Positions 53,524 to 61,315 of a stretch of DNA of 64,000 nt are shown here, one piece after another. The position numbers were made by a program, and so were the translations under genes. How positions within the stretch are numbered: the stretch's first letter is position 1; every line of letters starts with the position of its first letter. Below the pieces are notes generated by a model that made no database searches, was not told the DNA's origin, and saw nothing but the letters and a program-made list of their open reading frames with translations. The DNA lies in NCBI RefSeq assembly GCF_008704995.1, contig NZ_CP023747.1, forward strand, positions 2,816,501-2,880,500, given 5' to 3'. The DNA is from Streptomyces nodosus (GTDB taxonomy: Bacteria > Actinomycetota > Actinomycetes > Streptomycetales > Streptomycetaceae).

Positions 53524-54750
53524 ATGAGCCACGACTCCACCGCCACGCCGGACGGAGCGGCCCGGAAACTGTCCGGGCGACGCCGCAAGGAGATCGTCGC
53601 GGTGCTGCTGTTCAGCGGCGGCCCCATTTTCGAGAGTTCCATACCGCTGTCGGTGTTCGGGGTTGACCGCCAGGACGCCGGAGTGCCGCGCTACCGACTG
53701 CTGGTGGCCGCCGGCGAGGAAGGCCCGCTGCGGACCACAGGGGGCCTGGAACTCAGCGCGCCGTTCGGCCTGGAGGCCGTCTCACGGGCGGGCACCGTCG
53801 TCGTGCCGGCCTGGCGGTCGATCACCGCGCCGCCGCCGCAGGAGGCGCTCGACGCACTGCGCCGGGCGCATGAAGAAGGCGCCCGCATCGTGGGGTTGTG
53901 CACCGGCGCCTTCGTACTGGCCGCCGCCGGACTGCTGGACGGACGGCCGGCCACCACGCACTGGATGTACGCGCCGACCCTGGCCAAGCGCTATCCGTCG
54001 GTGCATGTCGATCCGCGCGAGCTGTTCGTGGACGACGGAGACGTGCTGACGTCGGCCGGCACAGCGGCCGGCATCGACCTCTGCCTCCATATCGTGCGCA
54101 CCGACCACGGCAACGAGGCGGCCGGGGCGCTCGCCCGCCGGCTGGTGGTCCCGCCGCGCCGCACCGGAGGCCAGGAGCGCTACCTCGACCGGTCTTTACC
54201 TGAGGAGATCGGCGCCGACCCGCTCGCGGAGGTCGTCGCCTGGGCGCTGGAGCACCTTCACGAGCAGTTCGATGTGGAGACGCTGGCGGCGCGGGCGTAC
54301 ATGAGCCGACGGACGTTCGACCGGCGCTTCCGGTCGCTCACCGGCAGCGCGCCGCTGCAGTGGCTGATCACCCAGCGGGTGCTGCAGGCGCAGCGGCTCC
54401 TGGAGACCTCCGACTACTCGGTGGACGAGGTCGCCGGACGCTGCGGCTTCCGCTCCCCGGTGGCGCTGCGCGGGCACTTCCGCCGTCAGCTCGGCTCCTC
54501 GCCGGCCGCGTACCGGGCCGCTTACCGGGCACGCCGGCCGGGAAGCGACCGGCCGGGGGACACGGACGGCACCCCGGTGCCCACGGTGCAGCCGGTCCCG
54601 CAGGATACGGCCCAGGTCCCCCTGCAGACCCGCCGCACGGCGACCGCGCTCGGCACGGCCGCGTCCCTGACCACGGACCACGGCAAGCACGTACCGGAAC
54701 TGTACGCGACCAGCCGCCCCGGCCTGCCCGGCCAGCGCAGCGCACCGTAG
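53524..54750 (+). CDS. adpA: AraC-family developmental regulator AdpA (BldH)
   Basis: The 408-residue protein starts MSHDSTATPDGAARKLSGRRRKEIVAVLLFSGGPIFESS, a DJ-1/PfpI dimerisation domain (about 25-195), with an AraC HTH pair (about 235-335): AEVVAWALEHLHEQFDVETLAARAYMSRRTFDRRFR and DEVAGRCGFRSPVALRGHFRRQLG. Leu225 in the linker, at 54196-54198, is a TTA codon, in frame and at the position known in AdpA, so translation depends on the bldA tRNA. AdpA switches on morphological and antibiotic genes. The C-terminal 70 residues are Pro/Arg-rich and variable. Downstream orn and tRNA-His complete the conserved neighbourhood. Confidence 0.96.
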   Translation: MSHDSTATPDGAARKLSGRRRKEIVAVLLFSGGPIFESSIPLSVFGVDRQDAGVPRYRLLVAAGEEGPLRTTGGLELSAPFGLEAVSRAGTVVVPAWRSITAPPPQEALDALRRAHEEGARIVGLCTGAFVLAAAGLLDGRPATTHWMYAPTLAKRYPSVHVDPRELFVDDGDVLTSAGTAAGIDLCLHIVRTDHGNEAAGALARRLVVPPRRTGGQERYLDRSLPEEIGADPLAEVVAWALEHLHEQFDVETLAARAYMSRRTFDRRFRSLTGSAPLQWLITQRVLQAQRLLETSDYSVDEVAGRCGFRSPVALRGHFRRQLGSSPAAYRAAYRARRPGSDRPGDTDGTPVPTVQPVPQDTAQVPLQTRRTATALGTAASLTTDHGKHVPELYATSRPGLPGQRSAP

Positions 54751-54756
54751 GGTCAC

Positions 54757-54803
54757 GGGCCGGTGGGCTCCGCGGTCACCACCACCGCGGCCCCCACCGG
54801 CCC
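54757..54803 (+). terminator. Terminator of adpA
   Basis: GGGCCGGTGGG and CCCACCGGCCC (11 bp) flank an inner CCGCGG/CCGCGG stem and a small loop, starting six bases after the adpA stop. The nested hairpin is very stable. Confidence 0.85.
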
Positions 54804-55206
54804 CGGCCCGCCCCGCTCCCGAAGCACCCGGAGCCGCTCCCCTCTCTCCTTCCCCGGCCCGGGACCGGTCCCTGCACACCCGGCCCCACCCTGTTTCCCG
54901 GGTGTCCCGCCCTGCCGCTCGGCGCGACGGGTCCCCCCGCGGCCCCTCTCCACCCCCGCGCCGCACGAGCATTCCCGGGACCGGCCGACACCCCTCGCCC
55001 GATCCGATCATCGATCACCGATCCCTGCTCCCGCGGCAGTGGCGAATTTCATGGCCTCCTGGACCACGGGCCCTCGCACCTGGCCTGCCGGCGGCCCGTG
55101 CCCGGGTTCCCCCGGGCTTCGGGGGCCCGCTCCGCACACCCCGCACCACACTTCCCCGTCCGCACGGGCGGTCCGTACGGCCCGGGTGGGCCATAAGGTG
55201 GGACAC
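54804..55206. other. adpA-orn intergenic region
   Basis: This 403-bp stretch shows no convincing gene; open frames in it are G+C-driven. Poor Shine-Dalgarno, absent start context and proline/arginine-rich translation argue against coding. The orn promoter should be at its 3' end near 55165-55200. Confidence 0.6.
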
Positions 55207-55809
55207 ATGAACGATCGCATGGTGTGGATCGACTGCGAGATGACCGGACTCTCGCTGTCCGACGACGCGCTCATCGAGGTGGCCGCGCTGGTCACCGACT
55301 CCGAGCTGAATGTGCTCGGCGAGGGAGTGGACATCGTGATCCGGCCTCCGGACGCGGCGCTGGAGACGATGCCGGAGGTGGTGCGCCAGATGCACACCGC
55401 CTCGGGACTGCTCAAGGAACTGGCGGCCGGCACGACGCTGGCCGACGCCGAGGAGCAGGTCCTCGCCTATGTAAGGGAGCATGTCAAGGATCCGGGCAAG
55501 GCCCCGCTGTGCGGCAACTCGGTCGGCACCGACCGCGGCTTCCTGTCCCGCGACATGCCGACGCTGGAGGACTATCTCCACTACCGGATCGTGGACGTCA
55601 GCTCGATCAAGGAGCTGGCCCGGCGCTGGTATCCGCGGGCGTACTTCAACAGCCCCGAGAAGAACGGGAACCACCGGGCGCTGGCCGACATCCGCGAGTC
55701 GATCGCGGAGTTGCGCTACTACCGGGAGGCGATCTTCGTGCCGCAGCCGGGCCCCGACTCGGACACGGCCCGCACCATCGCGGCCCGGCACGTGGTGTCC
55801 TCGAAGTAG
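55207..55809 (+). CDS. orn: Oligoribonuclease
   Basis: The 200-residue 3'-5' exonuclease degrades small RNA oligonucleotides and pGpG-like products to nucleotides. DEDDh motifs are present: WIDCEMTG (first Asp/Glu), [31 protein letters not shown] and [18 protein letters not shown] (His and last Asp). AAGGTGGGAC precedes the ATG. Its position immediately after adpA is the conserved Streptomyces arrangement (ornA is known to affect aerial growth). Confidence 0.95.
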   Translation: MNDRMVWIDCEMTGLSLSDDALIEVAALVTDSELNVLGEGVDIVIRPPDAALETMPEVVRQMHTASGLLKELAAGTTLADAEEQVLAYVREHVKDPGKAPLCGNSVGTDRGFLSRDMPTLEDYLHYRIVDVSSIKELARRWYPRAYFNSPEKNGNHRALADIRESIAELRYYREAIFVPQPGPDSDTARTIAARHVVSSK

Positions 55810-55921
55810 CCCCTCTCCGGGGCTCGCCCCCGGGCTCCGGAGAAACGATGGCGCGAGCACCCCTCCGGACCCTGTACACTTTTTCTCGGCCGCCGGGGAT
55901 CACCGAGAACCGCCGGTCATG

Positions 55922-55994
55922 GTGGGTGTAGCTCAGCTGGTAGAGCACCTGGTTGTGGTCCAGGATGCCGCGGGTTCGAGTCCCGTCACTCACC
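55922..55994 (+). tRNA. tRNA-His (anticodon GTG)
   Basis: The acceptor arms GTGGGTG and CACTCAC pair with one G-T, the D arm is gctcagctggtagagc, the anticodon stem is cctgg/ccagg with GTG in the loop ttGTGgt, and the T arm is gcgggttcgagtcccgt. C73 and the preceding G (55921) give the -1 G typical of tRNA-His. CCA is not encoded. The 3' half could serve as an integration site; no second copy was found. Confidence 0.97.
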
Positions 55995-56004
55995 CTGAAT
56001 GATC

Positions 56005-56036
56005 AAGGGCTGACCTGTGAAAACAGGTCAGCCCTT
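56005..56036. terminator. Terminator after tRNA-His
   Basis: A 14-bp perfect stem (AAGGGCTGACCTGT with its complement) capped by a GAAA tetraloop ends in cttcgtc. It lies 10 bases after the tRNA and 29 bases from the stop of the minus-strand methyltransferase, so it may serve both. Confidence 0.9.
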
Positions 56037-56064
56037 CGTCGTTCCCGGGATGGTAGAGAATGCG

Positions 56065-56880
56065 TCACGCCGGGCGGCTGGCGACCACCAGGAGATGAGA
56101 GCTGGCCGCCAGCAGTTCCGGGTAGGGCTCGGCCATACGCGCAGCTACAAGGGCCGACTCGAACAGGGGTGTATCGCGGAAGTCGTCTCCGGTGGTGCGC
56201 TCGGCCGCAGCGAGCATCGACCACGCAGGGCCTTCGACGCCGTACACCTCGGGGGCGGTGAATCCGGCCGTGTCCACCTCGTCGCGCAGCTGCTCGCCGC
56301 TGTGGAAGTAGGCGGCCGTGAATGCCTTCTTTCCGTCATGGACCTGCGAGGCGAGGATGCTGCCGATGCTCTTCTGCAGCGACGGTTTATGCAGGTGCGC
56401 GAAGGCGGAGTGCTCGAACAGTGACGCGTACCGGTTGATGCCGGCTGCCGCCAGCAGGCCGCCCGGCCTGAGGACCCGGAGGGCTTCGGCGAGTGCCCGG
56501 TCACGGTCGGCACGGTCGATCAGGTGATACAGCGGCCCCAGTAGGAGCACCACATCGTACGAGGCGTCCTCCGCGGTGAGGTGGCGGGCGTCTCCGAGCT
56601 CGGCTGTGGCTCCGATCTGTCTGGCCTGCTCGATGTGCCGGGGGATCGGGTCGACGAGGTGCACGGTGTAGCCGTCCTCGACGAGCCAGCGGGCGTGGGC
56701 GCCGGGGCCGCCGCCGACATCGAGGATCCGTGCGGTTGGCGCAGGCAGGTGGCGGCGCAGCAGTTCCTGGGTGCGTACCATCTCCAGACGGCCGTCGGCC
56801 GTCGTTGTCAGGCGGTCCGCTTCGTCAATGGTCTCGGAGTAGAACCTCACGATCTCCGGCGCTAGCTCAGGGCTCGTCAT
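56065..56880 (-). CDS. Class I SAM-dependent methyltransferase
   Basis: The 271-residue enzyme has motif I ILDVGGGPGAHARWLV (about residue 52-67), VHLVDPIPRHIEQA (motif II Asp), VVLLLGPLYHL (motif III), and LAEALRVLRPGGLLAAAGI (post-motif). The substrate is unknown. ATG 56880 has no Shine-Dalgarno but CAGAAT six bases upstream, so it is probably leaderless. It is divergent from a GntR regulator, and the palindrome at 56905-56916 sits at the -35 position of that promoter. It is the first gene of an island that differs from the core genome. Confidence 0.88.
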   Translation of the reverse strand: MTSPELAPEIVRFYSETIDEADRLTTTADGRLEMVRTQELLRRHLPAPTARILDVGGGPGAHARWLVEDGYTVHLVDPIPRHIEQARQIGATAELGDARHLTAEDASYDVVLLLGPLYHLIDRADRDRALAEALRVLRPGGLLAAAGINRYASLFEHSAFAHLHKPSLQKSIGSILASQVHDGKKAFTAAYFHSGEQLRDEVDTAGFTAPEVYGVEGPAWSMLAAAERTTGDDFRDTPLFESALVAARMAEPYPELLAASSHLLVVASRPA

Positions 56881-56904
56881 GCGTGCATTCTGATGCTCGA
56901 ACAG

Positions 56905-56916
56905 TGGACCAGTCCA
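56905..56916. promoter_or_regulatory. Palindromic candidate GntR operator
   Basis: TGGACCAGTCCA (10 of 12 symmetric) lies between the methyltransferase and gntR, on the probable -35 of the methyltransferase promoter and 19 bp before the gntR ATG. A near-identical, fully symmetric TGGACCGGTCCA recurs just after gntR at 57678-57689. Confidence 0.65.
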
Positions 56917-56935
56917 GTTGATCGGAAACACTCCC

Positions 56936-57655
56936 ATGGCACTGCTGAAGTACGAGCAGATCGCGGAAGATCTGCGTACCCGCATCGCGGGCGGTGAGTT
57001 CGGCCCCGGCGACCTGCTGCCATCAGGCCGCGACCTGGCCGAGCAGTGGAGTGTGTCCAGGGCCACGGTGGTCAAGGCGTATGACGTACTGCGGTCCGAT
57101 GGCCTGGTGGTGGCCCGGCAGGGCGCCGGCTTCACGGTCGTTGAGACGCCGGTTGCACGCCCGGCCGGCGGCCGCCGGGCAGGCTCCAGCCGCGTGGCCG
57201 GCGGGGCCCCTTACCAGCGGCTGGGAGTCCCGGACTGGACGGTCCCGCCCGCTCACATCGCTGACGCGCTGGAGCTCGGGCCGGGAGACGAGGCGCTGCG
57301 TCGCGCGCGGCTGGTGCTGCTCGAGGACGGCTCGCCGCACAGCCTGGTGACGGCGTGGTTCCCGCCGTCGATCGCCAAGGTCGCGCCGCGTCTGCTCGCG
57401 AAGGGCCCGATCTCCGAAGGCACCACGCACTACGTCCGCCGTGAGACGGACCGGTTCCCGGTCGAGGGGATGGACGTCACGAAGGTTCGGCTCGCCACCG
57501 GCGAGGAGGCGCGCCTGCTCGGTGTGGAGCGGCCCGCCGCCGTCGCGGTGGTCGTGCATGTGGCGTACGACGAGGGCCGGCGTCCGCTGGTGTGCGAGGA
57601 GGGCGTGCTGCCGTCGGAGGTGTTCGAGGAGACCGAGACGTACCCGATGAGGTAG
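56936..57655 (+). CDS. GntR family transcriptional regulator, UTRA-type
   Basis: The 239-residue regulator has an N-terminal winged HTH (YEQIAEDLRTRIAGGEFGPGDLLPSGRDLAEQWSVSRATVVKAYDVLRSDGLVV, about 4-60) and a UTRA effector domain (about 85-235). I chose ATG 56936, giving MALLKYEQIAEDLR; TTG at 56918 is an alternative. Upstream and downstream sequences carry the same TGGACC(A/G)GTCCA palindrome, pointing to autoregulation. Streptomyces accessory elements often carry this type of GntR regulator next to DUF6415 genes, which is the case here. The ligand is unknown. Confidence 0.9.
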   Translation: MALLKYEQIAEDLRTRIAGGEFGPGDLLPSGRDLAEQWSVSRATVVKAYDVLRSDGLVVARQGAGFTVVETPVARPAGGRRAGSSRVAGGAPYQRLGVPDWTVPPAHIADALELGPGDEALRRARLVLLEDGSPHSLVTAWFPPSIAKVAPRLLAKGPISEGTTHYVRRETDRFPVEGMDVTKVRLATGEEARLLGVERPAAVAVVVHVAYDEGRRPLVCEEGVLPSEVFEETETYPMR

Positions 57656-57674
57656 TTGCACACCCGAGGCGCTT

Positions 57675-57700
57675 GACTGGACCGGTCCACCGGTCCAGTC
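57675..57700 (+). terminator. Palindromic hairpin after gntR
   Basis: GACTGGACCGGT and ACCGGTCCAGTC form a 12-bp perfect stem with only CC between them, followed by tctttctt. It can act as a terminator and, because it contains TGGACCGGTCCA, as a second GntR binding site. Confidence 0.72.
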
Positions 57701-57832
57701 TCTTTCTTGTGCCGGGCTTGCCCGCTGCGGATGCGGCGGTGCTGTGCCCGGCTGCCAGGAAGAAGAACCCCGGCGACCGCTGACACGGCCCCGGGGACGG
57801 CCAACGCTCAAAGCTGCCGAGGGAGCGCCGAC

Positions 57833-58036
57833 ATGACGAACGATAGGGGCCTCTTAAGGCCCAGAGTCAAGATGACGATTCGCGTCTACCAGGTGGGTGC
57901 CGACGGCGGGATCACCCAGGATCGTGGGACCGTCGCGAGCATTCCGTACGCGAAGTGGTCGGTGCCGGAGGCGCAGGGGTATCCGCCGTGCGCGTGCCCG
58001 CTCCACCGTTCCGCCGAGACGGCGGTCACCCGGTGA
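57833..58036 (+). CDS. Small accessory-region protein (67 aa)
   Basis: The product is MTNDRGLLRPRVKMTIRVYQVGADGGITQDRGTVASIPYAKW... with a CACPLH motif near its end. Cys and His pairs suggest a small zinc site. GGGAG is well placed before the ATG. It overlaps the next gene's GTG by four bases. Proteins of this kind, starting T-x-R-V-Y and ending with a CxCPxH motif, follow GntR genes in Streptomyces accessory regions. The function is unknown. Confidence 0.72.
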   Translation: MTNDRGLLRPRVKMTIRVYQVGADGGITQDRGTVASIPYAKWSVPEAQGYPPCACPLHRSAETAVTR

Positions 58037-58419
58037 GTGGCCTCGCGCAGGCCTGGACCGGCACGGTGAGGCCGGACATCGAGACGATGCGCGACACCGT
58101 CGGCCGTCTCTTGCCTCCCCGCGCGAGTGCGCCTGCCGACAGCGAGCTGGAGATGCTGACCAGCCTGTTGTGCGGCCACATCGAGGCGATCATCCCGGAC
58201 GTCCAGGCGGTGGTCGAAGGGCTGCCTGAGGATGACGTGCCCGGCTACTGCGCGACCGTCGCCATCGGCAAGGCTCGACCTCGCGGGGCGGCCGAATCCC
58301 ACGCAGGGCGGGAGCGTTGCGTATGCGCGGCGTTTGGCCCGAGTGCTGAAAGACCTGTGTTTGTACTGGCGGCCGTGCTCCACCTGTTTAAGGCTGACGC
58401 TCCGAAGTCAGGAACGTGA
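58033..58419 (+). pseudogene. Frameshifted DUF6415-like gene
   Basis: The reading frame begins VSGLAQAWTGTVRPDIETMRDTV and continues to PGYCATVAIGKA, like the N-terminal part of DUF6415 proteins. Beyond about 58270 the expected continuation, an ARLDLAG...GSVAYARRLARVLKDLC segment, is found in the +1 shifted frame, while the original frame becomes an unrelated RPRGAAESHAG tail. This points to a one-base indel near gccatcggcaaggct. The gene is also truncated or overlapped at its 3' end by the minus-strand CU044_5270 gene. It overlaps the 67-aa gene by four bases. Confidence 0.75.
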
Positions 58420-59383
58420 CGTAGCCAATCACGGAGTTGGGAGCAACCTGGAGCTTGCCCGTGTCACCGAGAATCTGCTCTTCGTCAGCGAGCAGCTCTC
58501 CCGTCTGCGGGTCGAAGATGAGGACGCGTTTGGTCGGCAAGCCGCCGGACGCATCCGTAACGGAGAACGCCTGCCCGATACGACCGGCTCGATCCTGAAC
58601 TGTGCCCTCGTAGCGTACGCCCTCGGTCTCTGCTAGGACCCGAAGCACCGCAGCACGCTGTGCCGGTGAGAACACATGATCTTGGAACCGCTCGGGCACG
58701 ACCTCGTACAGGAGTCCTGGTGTGATTACATCTCGGCCATTGGCCAGCCAGTTCCTCATCCCTGCCTTCGTAGTCGGCGGTTCGGTGGCTGTCTGCCCAG
58801 AAGTTGGCCCGCTGGAGTCTTGGGACACCACCGACTCGGCTCCGATTGAGCCGGCCTTCTCCCATGCTTCACGCTGAGACTCGTTCTGGAACACCGGGGG
58901 GAGGGTGCTGATCTTCCAGTTTGCCGAGCCGTCACGCTTCTGCCATGTCTCCCTGTGCTCAGGGATGACAGCTGAGGTGACGTTCGTACCGTCAACACGC
59001 GTCGAGAGTGACCATGCGTTCCAAACAAAATGCTCTGTCTTCCAGGCTGTCGGGCGATCATCCGGCAGCCCTTCCACTCGGGACGCGGTGTCTTTGAGCA
59101 CCTGTGCGGCTGAAGGACTGCCAGAGTGATAAGCCAAAGGCTGAGGCGTCACAGCAAGCGCGGGCTGGGCCGACGTCCCGAAGGGGTCGACAACGGTGTA
59201 GACCACTGCCGCAGCAGCTGCGACAGCCACCGTGGCAATAGACCATTGCCTCAGCGATCGCGGACGAGTGGCGGACACCACAGGCCGTGGCGTGGCCAGG
59301 ATGTTCTTCAGCTTCTTGGTGTCAGCTGAGGCACCGTCCTGTACCGGGTTGAGCCGCTGCAACGCCTGGTCGATGTCACGCAT
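58388..59383 (-). CDS. CU044_5270 family membrane protein
   Basis: The 331-residue protein has a short cytoplasmic N-terminus (MRDIDQALQRLNPVQDGASADTKKLKNIL), one membrane helix at about 46-66 (SIATVAVAAAAAVVYTVV) and a large extracellular domain. This is the layout of the CU044_5270 family encoded beside ECF sigma factors in actinobacteria. Position and topology suggest an anti-sigma or accessory role. The ATG lies eight bases inside the sigma gene's 3' end. The 3' end overlaps the DUF6415 remnant on the other strand. Confidence 0.84.
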   Translation of the reverse strand: MRDIDQALQRLNPVQDGASADTKKLKNILATPRPVVSATRPRSLRQWSIATVAVAAAAAVVYTVVDPFGTSAQPALAVTPQPLAYHSGSPSAAQVLKDTASRVEGLPDDRPTAWKTEHFVWNAWSLSTRVDGTNVTSAVIPEHRETWQKRDGSANWKISTLPPVFQNESQREAWEKAGSIGAESVVSQDSSGPTSGQTATEPPTTKAGMRNWLANGRDVITPGLLYEVVPERFQDHVFSPAQRAAVLRVLAETEGVRYEGTVQDRAGRIGQAFSVTDASGGLPTKRVLIFDPQTGELLADEEQILGDTGKLQVAPNSVIGYVTFLTSERQP

Positions 59384-59921
59384 CTACTCCTCCAAGAATC
59401 GATGATGTCCGCCGGGACGGGCTGGCGGCGGGGCGATCGAGGTGCTCGCGTAGCCGTCTGCGAGCACGGTGGAGCCGCACGTGGAACGTCGCGGTCGTGC
59501 ATCCGATCACGATGGCCGCATGACGGGCTGGCAGCTCTTCCCACAAGGCCAGACGCAGGACCTCTTTGTCGCTGTCACTCAGCGAGTCAAAAGCCATGGC
59601 GACGGCCTGCGCTCCAGCAATGTCCTCGGCTGGATCGCGTGTGAGGCACTGCCGCTGCTGCGCCGCAGTCTCTGCCAGCATCCGACGTCGCCGTTCAGCA
59701 CGATGCGTGTTCGCCAGGATCCTGCGAGCTGTCGCGTACAGCCAGGGCAACACAGCTGCGCGTGGTATCTCATCAAGCCGACGCCATGCTGTGAGGAAGA
59801 CTTCGGCGACCACGTCATCGCAATCTTCGGCATCGCTCAGACGTCGTCGTACGTACGCTTCCACGGCTGGGTGATGCGCGCGGTACAGCGCGGTGAAGTC
59901 TTGCTCATGTCGTGTGTCCAC
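59376..59921 (-). CDS. ECF-type RNA polymerase sigma factor
   Basis: The 181-residue sigma-70 family factor has sigma-2 (EDCDDVVAEVFLTAWRRLDEIP with helix, about 34-60) and sigma-4 (LSDSDKEVLRLALWEELPARHAAIVIGCTTATFHVRLHRARRRL) and no extra domain. GTG 59921 has GGAGGGG upstream and is preferred over ATG 59936. Its stop overlaps the CU044_5270 gene, so they form a coupled pair. The target promoters are unknown. Confidence 0.88.
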   Translation of the reverse strand: MDTRHEQDFTALYRAHHPAVEAYVRRRLSDAEDCDDVVAEVFLTAWRRLDEIPRAAVLPWLYATARRILANTHRAERRRRMLAETAAQQRQCLTRDPAEDIAGAQAVAMAFDSLSDSDKEVLRLALWEELPARHAAIVIGCTTATFHVRLHRARRRLREHLDRPAASPSRRTSSILGGVDA

Positions 59922-60087
59922 ATCCCCTCCAACCATGTAGATGTCCAGCGGCCCCTGGTCCTTACAGCCGCTGAGACGGAATTTCGAGATGGGTCGACGG
60001 CAGGTTGATGTGTCCGCCCGAACGTGGCGGCGAGCGACTACGGGGCCGACGAAGTTCCTGCAGGTCCCCCCCCTCGCCGGTCCGCTC

Positions 60088-60999
60088 ATGCGTGGCCAGT
60101 CCAGCGAGCCGGTTGATTTCGTCGAGGCTGCCGAGCGGTGGATAGCGGCTCGTGGCGACCAGTGGACCGCGGACTCCGCCTATTCCTTCGCCGTCGTCGA
60201 TGGCGAAGGCCTCGTTCTCGGTCAGGCGTGTGTCGGCCGGGTGGACCGGCGCCATGGCACGAGATGGGTGTCCTACCGGACAACGGCGGCGGCTCGTGGC
60301 CGGGGCGTGGTTTCCCGCGCCTGCCGTGCTGTGGCCTGCTGGGCTTTCGACGATGCGGAACTCTTCCGGCTGGAGTTCGGGCACCGGGTGAACAATCCCG
60401 CCTCATGCGCAGTGGCCCGCGCGACAGTCGAGAAGGCCCGGCAGACCGCCCGGGCTCACGTCTTCCTCCACATTCCGGCTGTGCAGGCAAGTGCCGCTCC
60501 AAACCGCCTTGTCGGGCCGAAAGCCCGCGCACCGATACGGCTGACGGCACGTCCGGATCCGGGCCAGGTCGGCGCTTCTTCAGGTTCCGGAAGGTCTCAT
60601 CCAGAATCTGGTCCGTCCACTTGGCCTGCGTCAGTCTCCTGGCCGAGCCGGCCGAGCTCGTCAGCCACCCGCCGTCGACGGCGGTCGTCCCTGCGCTGGT
60701 ACTCCAGCAGCGACGACTCGGTGATTCTGTGGTGTGAGCCAACGGCCCGGCACCCGATCTCGCCGGCGTCCAAGAGGCCGATGAGGAAGGGGAGGGACAC
60801 ATTGAGCATGTCGGCGGCTTGCTGGGCGGTGAGCTCAGCGTCGGACGGAACGATGGACACGGCCCGGCCGGCGCCGAGGTGCGCCAGGAGTGATGCGAGG
60901 AGTTCCACGACCTCGCGTGGGAGTGTCAAGGGTTCACGATCACCGCTGTCCCGGACAGTGACCTGGATCTGGGATGCGCCCTGGTGCTCTGCCAGATAA
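60088..60999 (+). pseudogene. Decayed GNAT N-acetyltransferase
   Basis: The region from about 60110 to 60410 translates as a GNAT domain: VDFVEAAERWIAARGDQ, SFAVVDGEGLVLGQACVGRV, SYRTTAAARGRGVVSRACRAVACWAFDD, EFGHRVNNPASCAVA. The usual N-terminal strand and the C-terminal GF-x-x-EG segment are missing. After residue 110 or so the frame has no GNAT match and simply runs antisense to the antitoxin gene up to 60999. The only nearby start, ATG 60088, lacks the N-terminal domain. It is a disrupted RimJ/RimL-type gene; its functional length cannot be fixed. Confidence 0.68.
60548..60631 (-). pseudogene. PIN-domain toxin fragment
   Basis: An open frame of 28 residues reads TQAKWTDQILDETFRNLKKR then RPGPDPDV. 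This matches the internal segment of PIN-family toxins (x-A-K/R-W-T-D-x-I-L-D-E-x-x-R-N-L-x-x-x-R-P-x-x-D-P). The N-terminal part with the first catalytic Asp and everything after it are gone. It lies directly behind the antitoxin gene on the same strand, where the toxin of this module would be. The match is short but specific. It is overlapped by the GNAT remnant. Confidence 0.58.
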
Positions 61000-61082
61000 G
61001 CCCGGACCTTGGTGAGGGCCTGGCTCGCGGCCTGCCGCTTGTCGTCCGGAAGCTTCACCGGACGAATGTCGGTCCTGGTCAT
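60597..61082 (-). CDS. Excisionase-family antitoxin (HTH)
   Basis: The 161-residue protein has a variable N-terminal half and an excisionase/MerR-type HTH at about residues 85-140: DAELTAQQAADMLNVSLPFLIGLLDAGEIGCRAVGSHHRITESSLLEYQRRDDRRRRR. This is the antitoxin architecture of PIN-toxin modules. ATG 61082 has AGGGG eight bases upstream. The last 12 residues (TDAGQVDGPDSG) do not follow the family and begin where a PIN-toxin fragment starts in another frame. The HTH is intact, so it can still bind DNA; its toxin partner is broken. Confidence 0.8.
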   Translation of the reverse strand: MTRTDIRPVKLPDDKRQAASQALTKVRAYLAEHQGASQIQVTVRDSGDREPLTLPREVVELLASLLAHLGAGRAVSIVPSDAELTAQQAADMLNVSLPFLIGLLDAGEIGCRAVGSHHRITESSLLEYQRRDDRRRRRVADELGRLGQETDAGQVDGPDSG

Positions 61083-61315
61083 GTGCACGCCCCTGGATGC
61101 GGTGGTAGCCCTTGCGGTTTCAAAGGTTCTCATCACCCCCGCCGCCTCACGGGCGAAGTCGTCGAAGAGCGGAACGCTGTCCTGTCCCCGCCGAACACAC
61201 TGTCGCTGCACGCTCTCCCCTTGGCATCCGATGCCGCCCCGCGCCAACGACCCGGCAGCTCATCGAGGCCGAGGCCCCCAGGAAAGTGACAGCGCGACGG
61301 TTCTAGGCTTTCGGC

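Noticed and set aside
55922-55994. tRNA-His as an attL site
   Set aside because: No second copy of its 3' end was seen up to 62400 and no integrase is present, so I list only an island, not a defined element.
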